Source: CAYQZD01 sp964421875 (GTDB lineage: Bacteria > Electryoneota > Tariuqbacteria > Tariuqbacterales > Tariuqbacteraceae). Taken from it: DNA of 22,890 nucleotides. Below, piece by piece: positions 13,540-21,744 of this stretch; the first letter of the stretch is position 1, and every line of letters begins with the position of its first letter. The notes under the pieces were generated by a model, which was not told the DNA's origin, made no database searches, and saw nothing but the letters and a program-made list of their open reading frames with translations. The stretch is from NCBI GenBank assembly GCA_964421875.1, contig CAYQZD010000060.1, positions 1-22,890 of the forward strand, given 5' to 3'. Made by a program: the position numbers and the translations under genes.

Positions 13540-16500
13540 ATGCTGAATATAAAAGACATAGAACTTGATGAAACAATCCTCGCCGGGAATTTGGTTTCCG
13601 TGGTGTCGAATTCCGAACCTTACGGGAAGCTCCTTGAGGCGTTGAACGGCTCCGGTCGTATCTCCGCGGGAGGTCTGCCCGGTTCGATGCTGTCGGTTTT
13701 AGCGGCGGCTCTATGCCGTGAAATTCGCGTGACCATAGTAGCGCCCGATTCGGAGCGGAGCGAAGCCCTGCTGGACGACCTCTACCTGCTGCTGGGCGAG
13801 GAGAATGTCTGCTTCATTCCCCCGGGAGGAAAATCACGCCTTCGCAGGCTGACCCCGGAAGCGGCGGAACACCATCGCGCTGAAGCGATGCTGAAGCTAT
13901 CCGGAGGCGAGCCCCGGTGCTTAGTGGTACTGCCGGGGACTCTGACCGAACGCTTCCCCTCCCTCGGAATGCTTCGCAGCGGGATACTTCGTTTAGAAAG
14001 GGGAATGGAGATTCAGCCGATGGCTTTATTACGCCGTCTGCTAAACGCCGGTTTCAGGCGTGAGGTGCAGGTTGAAGGGTGCGGTGAAGCCGCCCTGCGC
14101 GGAGGAATCCTCGACCTTTTCCCCTTCGGCGGTAAGTTTCCTCTGAGGCTGGAGTTCTGGGGCGACGAAATACATTCTCTGCGGGAATTCGATCCCCGTA
14201 ACCAGCGTTCCCTCAGGAAGCTCGAAGCCTCCGATGTCTTCATCGACTCTGACCGGAAGTCCGTGGAAACCGTGTTCTCCCTGATGGAGGGATTGATATT
14301 ATGGGACGATATGGGCCGCATAGAGGAACGCTACCAGGGCATCGCCGGTTCCGATGCAGATCCGTTGGAGACTGTCCCCCTTGAACGCCCCATATTGTTC
14401 CATAATCCTTTGGGCACCGGGGAAATAAACTTTAGGGGAGCGGCGCCGGAGATGTTTCTGGGATCGGCGGAAAATTTCGCCCGCAGCGCCCGAAGACACC
14501 TCGATGCCGGTTTATCGGTAATGATGGGAACGGAGTCACCTCACCGCTTGCAAAGGTTTGCAGAACTGATAGGAGAGGTTGACGATGAACTGATTGATTT
14601 GCTGAAAACCGGAGTGCTGCCACTGCAAGGCGGATTCATCTTTCCTGTGGGACGAACCGCTTTTTTTACAGAAAAGGAGCTTTTCGACCGGCCCCGCCCC
14701 CGACGGTCCTTCGCGCGGTTCCGCACCTACGCGCATCCTATAGAATTGGACGCGCTGAAAGCGGGCGATTTTGTGGTGCACGAGGATTTCGGTATCGGCG
14801 TTTATCGGGGATTGAAGAAAATCGTGGTCGCCGGTCACGAGCGGGAATGCCTCAACATCGAATACCGCGATAAAGTCCGCCTCTACGTCCGCATCGAAGC
14901 CTTCGCCAAGGTACAGAAATACGCCGGGCGGGAAGGGTTCGTGCCCGCAGTCAATAAAATCGGCGGCGCGGAATGGAGGAGGGCGCAGAAGAAAACTAAA
15001 AAAGCCCTGCTGGAGATGGCGCGGGAACTGATAAAACTGCAAGCCCGGCGCAGCGTCCGCGAGGGTATTGCCTTCACCGGAGACGACGTCTGGCAGAAAC
15101 AGCTCGAAGATTCCTTCAGCTTCGTCGATACGCCGGACCAGAGCCGCGCCACACTGGAAGTCAAGTCCGATATGGAGAGCGGGAAGCCGATGGACCGCCT
15201 GCTGCTGGGTGATGTCGGTTTCGGCAAAACCGAGGTGGCGGTCAGAGCCGCTTTCAAGGCGGTGCATTCCGGCCGCCAGGTGGCGGTGCTGGCGCCAACC
15301 ACTATTCTGGCGCAGCAACATCTTGAGACTTTCAAGGTTCGGATGAAGGATTATCCGGTCATAGTGGAGTCGCTCTCACGTTTCAGAACTCCTAAGGAAC
15401 AGCGGGAAGCGCTGAAGGGCCTGCGCAGCGGCGCGGTGGACATCGTCATCGGCACCCACCGCCTGCTTTCCAAGGATGTCGCCTTCCGCCGACTGGGACT
15501 GCTGATTATCGACGAGGAACATCGGTTCGGAGTGCGTCACAAAGAAAAACTGAAGAAGATGCGGGAGGAGGTGGACGTGCTAACTCTCACCGCTACCCCC
15601 ATCCCCCGCACACTGCACCTGGCGCTGATGGGAGCCCGGGACCTGTCACGCATCGAAACCCCCCCGGAAAACCGCCTCCCTATAACCACCGAAATCGTCC
15701 CCTTCGACAAGGGCGTCATCCGCGACGCCGTCCTCCGGGAAATGTCCCGCCAGGGGCAGGTGTTCTTCATCCACAACCGGGTGCGTTCCATCCCTGCAGT
15801 GCACCGGATGCTTGGACGTACAGTTCCCGAAGCCCGATTCGGTATCGCCCACGGCCAAATGCCGGGGAAGGATTTGGAGAGGGTGATGCTCGACTTTATG
15901 CGTCGCAAGTTCGACTGCCTGATATGCACTATGATTATCGAATCAGGCATCGACCTCCCCAACGTCAACACTATGATTGTCAACCGCGCCGACAAGATGG
16001 GATTGGCGCAGCTTTACCAGCTTAGGGGGCGCATCGGCCGCGCCGACCGGCAAGCTTATGCGTTTATGCTCATTCCCCCCAAACTCAGCCTGTCTCAGGA
16101 ATCCCGCCGCAGGCTGGAAACCATCGCCCAATACACCGAATTAGGCGCGGGATTCCAGGTGGCGCTGAAGGACCTGGAAATCCGCGGCGCGGGGAACCTT
16201 TTGGGTCCCCAGCAGTCCGGCTACATCAATTCCATCGGCTTCGACCTCTACTCCTCGATGCTGGAAGAGGCGGTGGCGGAAGCGAGGGCGGAAATCTCAG
16301 GGGAATCGCTCCCCGCGCCGGATAACAGCGGTCCGGAGGTCAAGGTCGATTTCGCCGGAGACGCTCATATCCCGGAAAATTATCTTTACGAAGAGGACCT
16401 CCGGGTCAACTTCTATCGTAAACTCTCCAATTCAGGAACCGAGGCGGAACTTGACAAGTTAGAAGTAGAGATGGCGGACCGGTTCGGTCCCCTCCCCCAG

Positions 16501-16803
16501 GAGTTGAAAAACCTCATCTGGCTGCTTAAACTCAAAATCATCGCCCGAAAGGCTGAAGTCGCTGCCGTTGCCGTCAGTCCGGGGCGGATTAAGGTCGATT
16601 TCGGCGCGCGGGAAGAGGGATACAAAGACGTCATCCAGCGCGCAGTGCTCGCCGCCGGGGACAACCGCTTCGAATTCATCCCCGATCCCCCCTTCGCCGT
16701 GAGAGTGTTCTTCGAAAACGAAGGAAACTGGGAGAGCCACCTGCGGGATGCCCAGGAATTCATCGCCGCTTTGGTTCCGGCGGATGAGGTTGCTGATGAG
16801 TGA
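13540..16803 (+). CDS. mfd: Transcription-repair coupling factor Mfd
   Basis: Mfd displaces RNA polymerase stalled at DNA lesions and recruits UvrA. From the ATG at 13540 it has 1087 residues (E. coli 1148). An upstream TTG at 13513 would add nine residues read from a heptamer repeat and is less likely. Domains in order: a UvrB-like N-terminal region (about 20-330, with GGILDLFPFGGKFPLRLEFW), the RNAP-interaction domain (from about 409, GDFVVHEDFGIGVYRG), and the RecG-like translocase. The translocase has Walker A GDVGFGKTEVA (557-567), DEEH (658-661), TATPIPRTLHLALMGARDLS, ESGIDLPNVNTMIVNRAD and LRGRIGRADRQAYAF. The C-terminal TRCF domain runs from about residue 950. All helicase motifs look intact. 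It stands alone between repeat-rich spacers. Confidence 0.97.
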   Translation: MLNIKDIELDETILAGNLVSVVSNSEPYGKLLEALNGSGRISAGGLPGSMLSVLAAALCREIRVTIVAPDSERSEALLDDLYLLLGEENVCFIPPGGKSRLRRLTPEAAEHHRAEAMLKLSGGEPRCLVVLPGTLTERFPSLGMLRSGILRLERGMEIQPMALLRRLLNAGFRREVQVEGCGEAALRGGILDLFPFGGKFPLRLEFWGDEIHSLREFDPRNQRSLRKLEASDVFIDSDRKSVETVFSLMEGLILWDDMGRIEERYQGIAGSDADPLETVPLERPILFHNPLGTGEINFRGAAPEMFLGSAENFARSARRHLDAGLSVMMGTESPHRLQRFAELIGEVDDELIDLLKTGVLPLQGGFIFPVGRTAFFTEKELFDRPRPRRSFARFRTYAHPIELDALKAGDFVVHEDFGIGVYRGLKKIVVAGHERECLNIEYRDKVRLYVRIEAFAKVQKYAGREGFVPAVNKIGGAEWRRAQKKTKKALLEMARELIKLQARRSVREGIAFTGDDVWQKQLEDSFSFVDTPDQSRATLEVKSDMESGKPMDRLLLGDVGFGKTEVAVRAAFKAVHSGRQVAVLAPTTILAQQHLETFKVRMKDYPVIVESLSRFRTPKEQREALKGLRSGAVDIVIGTHRLLSKDVAFRRLGLLIIDEEHRFGVRHKEKLKKMREEVDVLTLTATPIPRTLHLALMGARDLSRIETPPENRLPITTEIVPFDKGVIRDAVLREMSRQGQVFFIHNRVRSIPAVHRMLGRTVPEARFGIAHGQMPGKDLERVMLDFMRRKFDCLICTMIIESGIDLPNVNTMIVNRADKMGLAQLYQLRGRIGRADRQAYAFMLIPPKLSLSQESRRRLETIAQYTELGAGFQVALKDLEIRGAGNLLGPQQSGYINSIGFDLYSSMLEEAVAEARAEISGESLPAPDNSGPEVKVDFAGDAHIPENYLYEEDLRVNFYRKLSNSGTEAELDKLEVEMADRFGPLPQELKNLIWLLKLKIIARKAEVAAVAVSPGRIKVDFGAREEGYKDVIQRAVLAAGDNRFEFIPDPPFAVRVFFENEGNWESHLRDAQEFIAALVPADEVADE

Positions 16804-16839
16804 AATGGGATATTAATTACGACATCTCCTAATAATTAA

Positions 16840-16868
16840 GTCAAGTCTTCAGCGCAGCGGGGACCTGC
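16840..16868. repeat. Solitary CAGGTCT hairpin, reverse orientation
   Basis: GTCAAGTCTTCAGCGCAGCG followed by GGGACCTGC corresponds, with a few changes, to the reverse complement of hairpin 2 of the two-hairpin elements at 9151, 13276 and 22596, including the conserved AGCGCAGCG loop. Confidence 0.65.
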
Positions 16869-16916
16869 AAGAACAGTATGAATTAAAAGTATTACAATGA
16901 TTGTAGTTAAGTAATT

Positions 16917-16996
16917 ATAATCCCTTAAATCCCCCTTTAGGAAAGAGGGACTTACCGCTTATCCCCCCTTTTCTAAAGGGGGGAAGGGGGGATTAT
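16917..16996. repeat. Nested C-run/G-run element, copy 2
   Basis: The outer arms ATAATCCC (16917-16924) and GGGATTAT (16989-16996) enclose a CCCCCTTTAGGAAAGAGGG hairpin and a CCCCCCTTTTCTAAAGGGGGG hairpin region, giving the same three-stem layout as 3348-3457. Confidence 0.75.
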
Positions 16997-17054
16997 TTAC
17001 AATAATGTGTCGGGTCTCTGCGCCAGACACCAATCGACTGCAAATATTATATAT

Positions 17055-17214
17055 GCTGTCGACTGCGGACAGTCTGTCTGAAAACAGGGAAAAACGAAAA
17101 TATTAGGTTTACCGAATATTGTATCGTATTGGTAATTAATGATTTTTGGATTCCAGCTTTCGCGGGATTGACAAATTCGGGGCATTCTCGGACAAACTGC
17201 GGAGAGTCGACAGC
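17055..17214. repeat. 160-bp inverted-repeat element (MITE-like)
   Basis: The ends GCTGTCGACT (17055-17064) and AGTCGACAGC (17205-17214) are perfect reverse complements. Partial complementarity continues inward (CAGTCTGTCT against the complement of GGACAAACTG). The interior is AT-rich and includes the element at 17148-17173. No ORF of interest is inside. Confidence 0.5.
17148..17173. repeat. GGATTCCAGC...GATTGACA element
   Basis: GGATTCCAGCTTTCGCGGGA followed by TTGACA is the classic intergenic repeat whose reverse translation reads PAKAGIQ. It lies inside the 17055-17214 inverted repeat. Confidence 0.6.
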
Positions 17215-17224
17215 ACATACGTAA

Positions 17225-17281
17225 GGGCGAAGCATTATTATAAATAATTAATATTTCTATTTAAGTCAGAATGCTTCGCCC
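17225..17281. repeat. GGGCGAAGCATT inverted repeat, copy 1
   Basis: GGGCGAAGCATT at the left pairs with AATGCTTCGCCC at the right around an AT-rich loop of about 33 bp that contains AATTAATATT. A second copy at 22695-22762 keeps both the arms and an ATTAATATT loop word. Confidence 0.8.
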
Positions 17282-17305
17282 CAACAAAATGCTCCATAGA
17301 TTATT

Positions 17306-17326
17306 ATGTAAACAACTATTTTACAT
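17306..17326. promoter_or_regulatory. Operator-like dyad upstream of the parvulin lipoprotein gene
   Basis: ATGTAAA (17306-17312), 7-bp spacer, TTTACAT (17320-17326): perfect 7-bp arms in AT-rich DNA, ending 27 bp before the start codon. The size and position suit a dimeric regulator, but no regulator is identified. Confidence 0.35.
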
Positions 17327-17353
17327 CATAAAATCACAATAGAGAGGAATCTT

Positions 17354-19198
17354 ATGCGCTTTGGTTTAATTCGCTTAATCGGTTTGATGTCGCTTTCAGT
17401 CTTTATCGCCGCGCTGTTCCTGGCGGGATGCGCCCGGAAGGACCGGCCGGTGGCGAAGGTGGGCGACGTCGTAATAACCGCCGATGAATTCCGGGAGGGA
17501 TTCGTCGCCAAGTATCTCACCCAGGAAAACGCCGAAAAGCAGTCCTTCAAGGAACGCAAGGAATTCCTGGAACAGCTTGTCGAACGCAAACTGATGGTAG
17601 CTGCAGCCTATAATATGGGGCTGGACAAAAAGGAGGAAGCCACTGAGGCCGGGGATAAATCGCAGGAAATAACCGCGGTCAACGAACTGCTCTACCAGAG
17701 AGAAATCATCGACAAGGTGATCAACGAAGAAATGATGCAGGAATACTATAGCAATCTGGGGGAGGAGATTCACGCCCGCCACATCCTGATAGGAACTGAT
17801 CCCGCAGATTCCACCTCAGACTCCACCGCGATGGTGAAATGCGACAGCATCTACAATGTCCTGCAGGAAGGGGGCAACTTCGAAGAGATGGCGCGCCTCT
17901 TCAGCGAAGACCGTTCCAATTCCGGCAAAGGGGGCGATTTGGGCTTTTTCAAGTGGGGCAGGATGGTTCAGGAATTCCAGGAAGCCGCTTTCGCCCTGAA
18001 GCCGGGGGAAATCTCGCCCCCGGTCAAGACCCAATTCGGATTCCATCTGATTGAGCTGGTCGACCGCCGGCCCGACACCACTCTGAAGTCCTACGATGAG
18101 GAGATTCCCCGGATTACCGCCGATTTGAAACTGCAGAAAAGCGCCCAACTGCGGGAATTGGCGGATAATTACCTGACAGAATTGAAGGAAGGCTACGGAC
18201 TGGAGTACTTCGATGACAGCCTGACGGTGGTTTTCGGTAAAATCGGAGATCCCGCCACCCCCACCAACAATTCCCTCTTCGCCGATTTCACCGAGGAAGA
18301 GCGTAAAATGGTGGTGGCAAAGTGGGACAGCGGCGAGGTTACTGTCGCCGACCTCGATGAAAAAATCGGCGCGGGAAGCCGCGCTCGGAGTATGCTTAAG
18401 GAAGCTGCCGATTTTCACGATGTTATCGACGGCATACTGCTACCAAAACTGCTGGCGAAACGGGCGCGCGCCATCGGGCTATACGATGACCCCAAGGCGC
18501 TGAAGTCGCGCAAAACGGCGATGGAGAACATTATGCAGAGGGAAATCGAAAGGCTCGAAGTGGACGATAAGTTGAACTTCGACGATGAATCCCTCAGGGC
18601 ATTCTACGAAAAAAACAAGCATAAATATATGACCGACCCCCAGGTGAGCATCCGCGAAATCTATATCAGCGATAAAAAGAAAGCGGAAGAACTGCTGATG
18701 ATGGGGAAGCAGGGTAAGGATTGGAAATTTCTCTGTGAAAAATACACTGAGCGGCAGGAAGCCCAGGATAAAGGCGGACTCCTGGGTCCCTTCGATAGAT
18801 ACCGCTACGGTCAGGTTGGACGCGAGGCTCACAAGCTCCAGGAAGGACAGTTCAACAAAGCTCCTCTCAGAGTGGGAAACAAGTATTCAATCTTCCGCGT
18901 AGAGGAAAAAATCTCCGCCAGGCAGAAAGCTTTCGACGAAGCCCGCGCTGAAATCGACCGGGATTACAGGCGGGACGCACGAAAAGAAGTCCGCCAAAGC
19001 TGGCTGGCGAGTCTCCGGGATGATATCCCCGTTAAGATCGATGAAAAAGCGCTCCGCGCGGTTATCCCCTTCGAAAAAGTGGAAGCCCCAAAAACCGAGA
19101 AAAAGGAGGAGCCCAAGAAACCGGAACGGAAAGTAACCCTGCAGAAAACCGAACCCGCGCCCCAAAAAGCGGAAAAGAAGGATAAGGATAGTAAGTAG
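17354..19198 (+). CDS. Lipoprotein with parvulin-type peptidyl-prolyl isomerase domains
   Basis: 614 residues; GAGG about 7 nt before the ATG supports the start. A signal peptide ends in the lipobox LAGC with C26, so a lipid-anchored periplasmic protein is expected. A SurA/PpiD-like N-terminal helical region (about 30-135) precedes a well-formed parvulin domain (about 138-256: HARHILIG, FEEMARLFSEDRSNSGKGGD, PGEISPPVKTQFGFHLIEL). A helical segment follows, then a second, degenerate parvulin-like domain (about 431-520: VSIREIYIS...KGGLLGPF...FRVEEK) that lacks the usual His motif. The C-terminal tail is Lys/Glu/Pro-rich. Its likely role is folding of outer-membrane or secreted proteins. Two more SurA-like genes follow, but the 227-bp spacer with palindromes makes operon membership uncertain. 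Confidence 0.9.
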   Translation: MRFGLIRLIGLMSLSVFIAALFLAGCARKDRPVAKVGDVVITADEFREGFVAKYLTQENAEKQSFKERKEFLEQLVERKLMVAAAYNMGLDKKEEATEAGDKSQEITAVNELLYQREIIDKVINEEMMQEYYSNLGEEIHARHILIGTDPADSTSDSTAMVKCDSIYNVLQEGGNFEEMARLFSEDRSNSGKGGDLGFFKWGRMVQEFQEAAFALKPGEISPPVKTQFGFHLIELVDRRPDTTLKSYDEEIPRITADLKLQKSAQLRELADNYLTELKEGYGLEYFDDSLTVVFGKIGDPATPTNNSLFADFTEEERKMVVAKWDSGEVTVADLDEKIGAGSRARSMLKEAADFHDVIDGILLPKLLAKRARAIGLYDDPKALKSRKTAMENIMQREIERLEVDDKLNFDDESLRAFYEKNKHKYMTDPQVSIREIYISDKKKAEELLMMGKQGKDWKFLCEKYTERQEAQDKGGLLGPFDRYRYGQVGREAHKLQEGQFNKAPLRVGNKYSIFRVEEKISARQKAFDEARAEIDRDYRRDARKEVRQSWLASLRDDIPVKIDEKALRAVIPFEKVEAPKTEKKEEPKKPERKVTLQKTEPAPQKAEKKDKDSK

Positions 19199-19230
19199 TT
19201 CGAATAGAATTACTTCCTACTCCCAGAATG

Positions 19231-19258
19231 GTAGGGGCGGTTCGCGAACCGCCCCTAC
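19231..19258. repeat. 28-bp perfect palindrome (GTAGGGGCG family)
   Basis: GTAGGGGCGGTTCG is followed directly by its exact reverse complement CGAACCGCCCCTAC. The outer frame matches 2754-2777 and 22695-22762. No T-run follows. Confidence 0.85.
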
Positions 19259-19301
19259 AAATCGTCTTCGATTCGTTGGTCTTACATATGTGAAATGTGG
19301 A

Positions 19302-19325
19302 GTCGGGTTCGTCCTCGAACCCGAC
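19302..19325. repeat. Short palindrome GTCGGGTTCG-TCCT-CGAACCCGAC
   Basis: Ten-bp perfect arms with a 4-base loop, followed by ATAG. It lies 43 bp after the 28-bp palindrome, in the spacer between two chaperone-like genes. Confidence 0.8.
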
Positions 19326-19425
19326 ATAGAAATTAGGGCAACACGCCCTTATAGAATTGCCCCATAAGTTCTATCCAATCTTTAATCCCTGAAGCGTCTT
19401 TCAGGCGCAGAGGGAGGAGACGCGA

Positions 19426-20232
19426 TTGAAGTTAATTCATTTGTTTATTTCGATTTGGGTTTTGCTGCTGTTGGTAATCCAGGGCTGCGAAAGCGACGAC
19501 CCCCGGCTGGTGGCTAAGGTGGGTAAACACACCCTGACCGCCGATATGCTGGAGGGGGCGGCGAGCACTGAGGCTTACATCGACGCCTGGCTCCGTAAAA
19601 GTCTGCTGGCGGAGGAGGCGGAGTCGCGGGGGCTGGCGGATACTCCGGAATTCGCGCGGAAGATGGAGACGGTCAGAACCAGCGTCCTGGCGGACGCCCT
19701 GCTTAAAACCGAGGCGTCAAAGCTAAATTCGCCGGATGCGCGGAAAATCGATGATTATTATTCCACTCACCTCCGGGAATTTTTGCTGACGAATCCAGAA
19801 GTGGAGTTCGTCTATTTCAGCGGACTGGACCTGTCCGAGCTGAACGGCGCTTTATCGAAACTGCGCCGGGGGATGAAAGAAGCGACAGTCGCTTCCCGGC
19901 ATCCGGGGCTCGATTTCGGCCGGAAATCGATGCCGGTCGCGGAAGCGGTTTCGGAACCGTTCAGCGAATTTATCGGGATGAAAACGGGCGCGACTAAGGG
20001 ACCTGTCGAAATCGAAGGGCGGCAGTACATCTTCAAGATTACCCGCCGCTGGGAGCCGGGCGACACTTTGACGCTGGACCGGGTGCGGGATGAGGTGGTT
20101 TACCGCATCCTGGAGAATGAGCGCTACCTGCTCCGGGAACGGCTCCTGAAGCAGTTGAAAAGCAAGTACAATCCCGTGGTGAACATCGAACGCCTTCGGG
20201 CGCTCGGCATAGCTTTTGGAGATGATGGATGA
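19426..20232 (+). CDS. SurA-like periplasmic lipoprotein (degenerate parvulin)
   Basis: 268 residues from a TTG preceded by GGGAGGAG, a strong ribosome-binding site. The hydrophobic signal LFISIWVLLLLVIQGC has a lipobox-like IQGC with C21. The remainder resembles the chaperone part of SurA/PrsA: VAKVGKHTLTADML, a helical core (YIDAWLRKSLLAEEAESRGL, KIDDYYSTHLREFLL) and a region that takes the place of the parvulin domain (VEFVYFSG...GPVEIEGRQYIFKITRR) but lacks the H-I-L active-site motif. It is probably a non-catalytic chaperone. Its stop overlaps the start of surA by 4 bp (ATGA), so translational coupling is likely. Confidence 0.85.
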   Translation: MKLIHLFISIWVLLLLVIQGCESDDPRLVAKVGKHTLTADMLEGAASTEAYIDAWLRKSLLAEEAESRGLADTPEFARKMETVRTSVLADALLKTEASKLNSPDARKIDDYYSTHLREFLLTNPEVEFVYFSGLDLSELNGALSKLRRGMKEATVASRHPGLDFGRKSMPVAEAVSEPFSEFIGMKTGATKGPVEIEGRQYIFKITRRWEPGDTLTLDRVRDEVVYRILENERYLLRERLLKQLKSKYNPVVNIERLRALGIAFGDDG

Positions 20233-21500
20233 AAAAATTAGTCTGGATTTTAGCCCTTTGCGCCGCCTTTAGCGCCGCAACAGCGCAGGAGGTATGGGAC
20301 CGGGTGCTGGCTATTGTGGATGATAACATCGTCCTGGAGTCGGATGTATTGATGTACGCCCAGAGCCTGGCGCTGCAAAGCCGCCAGGACCCCATGAAAT
20401 ACCTTCAGGACGAGGGGATAAAGCGGAAAATCCTGCAGGAGCTTATCGACCATCAGGTGCTGCTGGCAAAAGCCAAGGAGGACACGGTGGTGATTGAGGA
20501 TCGCGAAATCGACCGGGAGATGGAGAACCGCCTAAAGGTCTTGCTGGAGGAAGTCGGTTCGGAATCGGAGTTGGAACGGATATACGGGATGCCGATGCGG
20601 GAAATCCGCCGCGAGTTGGAGAAGAGCATCCGCGACGGCTTGATGGTGGACCGGGTCAAGCAAAAGAAGATGTTCAATGTCAAGGTCAGCCGGGCTGACG
20701 TGGAGGAGTTCTTCAACGAAAACAAGAAGGAATTCTCCGACCTGCCGGAAAAGGTGGAACTGGCGCACATACTGTTGAAAGTGGAGCCTTCGCAAGCCGC
20801 GGAGAAACGCGCGGTTTCGCTGGCTGACAGTTTGCGCAGCGCCCTCGCCGCCGGAGCCGACTTCGAAAAACTGGCGGAGGATTTTTCTCAGGATCCCGGT
20901 TCCGCTAAGAAGGGGGGGCTTTTAGGCTGGACCGAGCGCGGCGATTTTGTCCCCGAATTCGAAAAACCCGCCTTCGAGTTGAATAAGGGGGAAATATCCC
21001 CCCCGGTCAAGACCCGTTTCGGCTATCACATCATCCGCCTTAACGACCGCAAAGGCGAGAAAATCAACACCAGCCACATCCTCATCCAACTCAAACCCAC
21101 CAAAAAAGACCGCAACCGGATTCTAAGTTTCGCCGATTCCCTTTATACTTTGCTTAAGGAGGGCGCCGATTTTGAGGATTTAGCCCGGCAGAATTCCCAG
21201 GATGAATCCTCCGCTGAAGACGGAGGGAACCTGGGGGATTTCACTGTGAAGGAGTTGATTCCGCTGTACTCCGAGAAGCTGAAGGGAGTGAAGGAGGGGG
21301 GATTCACCCAGCCCTTCGCCAGCGATTTAGGGGTGCAGATATTGAAAGTGCTGAAGCGTGATAAACCCCGCCCTATGACCCTGGAAAAGGACTGGGAGCA
21401 GATTTCCCAGTTCGCCCTGAATGTGAAGCGGGAGAAGGTTTACAAAGAGTGGGTGGACAAGCTCAAGGAGAATGTGTATATTGAAGTGAAGGGGAAGTGA
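20229..21500 (+). CDS. surA: Periplasmic chaperone/peptidyl-prolyl isomerase SurA
   Basis: 423 residues, close to E. coli SurA (428). The start ATG overlaps the upstream stop by 4 bp and has GGAG 7 nt upstream. A Sec signal peptide (MKKLVWILALCAAFSAATAQ) ends in an AxA-Q site. The SurA N-terminal chaperone domain (about 21-170) is marked by VWDRVLAIVDDNIVLESDV. Two parvulin domains follow: about 176-273 (LAHILLKVE, DFEKLAEDFSQDPGSAKKGG, GEISPPVKTRFGYHIIRL) and about 280-378 (TSHILIQLK, DFEDLARQNSQDESSAEDGG). A C-terminal helix ends the protein. Its role is escorting outer-membrane proteins. Pairing with the preceding non-catalytic lipoprotein suggests a joint chaperone unit. Confidence 0.95.
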   Translation: MKKLVWILALCAAFSAATAQEVWDRVLAIVDDNIVLESDVLMYAQSLALQSRQDPMKYLQDEGIKRKILQELIDHQVLLAKAKEDTVVIEDREIDREMENRLKVLLEEVGSESELERIYGMPMREIRRELEKSIRDGLMVDRVKQKKMFNVKVSRADVEEFFNENKKEFSDLPEKVELAHILLKVEPSQAAEKRAVSLADSLRSALAAGADFEKLAEDFSQDPGSAKKGGLLGWTERGDFVPEFEKPAFELNKGEISPPVKTRFGYHIIRLNDRKGEKINTSHILIQLKPTKKDRNRILSFADSLYTLLKEGADFEDLARQNSQDESSAEDGGNLGDFTVKELIPLYSEKLKGVKEGGFTQPFASDLGVQILKVLKRDKPRPMTLEKDWEQISQFALNVKREKVYKEWVDKLKENVYIEVKGK

Positions 21501-21542
21501 AATCCAATGTGCGGCTACTAAGTTCTATTTACAATAATTGTC

Positions 21543-21570
21543 ATTCTGTCAAGCGCAGCGCAGACAGAAT
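21543..21570. repeat. ATTCTGTC...GACAGAAT hairpin
   Basis: ATTCTGTC (21543-21550) pairs with GACAGAAT (21563-21570) around AAGCGCAGCGCA; flanked by GTC and CCTT as in the TCATTCC...GGAATCC class. Confidence 0.7.
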
Positions 21571-21744
21571 CCTTCTTTTGTGCTTGTTCAAGCGCTTATG
21601 TATCGATTCCTTGTATCCGCTTGTAGTCTGTCTTTTAACAGGGCAGATATATGAATCTACCCCTGCATTACCATACGACCATTTGATGTTCTGAATAATA
21701 TCTAACATTAATTGTTCTGATTGATATTGGGCAAGACCATTGAA

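Larger units (their letters stand above)
16804..17353. other. 550-bp repeat-filled spacer, no gene
   Basis: Holds, in order, a solitary reversed CAGGTCT hairpin (16840-16868), a nested C/G-run element (16917-16996), a long inverted repeat (17055-17214) with a GGATTCC element inside, a GCGAAGCATT inverted repeat (17225-17281) and a small operator-like dyad (17306-17326). Open frames on the minus strand around 17000-17235 read through these repeats and are not credible genes. Confidence 0.7.

Noticed and set aside
14536..15321. Long minus-strand frame inside mfd
   Set aside because: Antisense shadow of a strongly conserved coding region, with no ribosome-binding site or recognisable protein.
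16997..17235. Minus-strand frames of 62-73 codons
   Set aside because: They contain the PAKAGIQ-type translation of an intergenic repeat and lie within an inverted-repeat element.
21497..21694. Small plus-strand frame overlapping the surA stop
   Set aside because: It reads through a TCATTC-type hairpin repeat, has no ribosome-binding site and no recognisable features.
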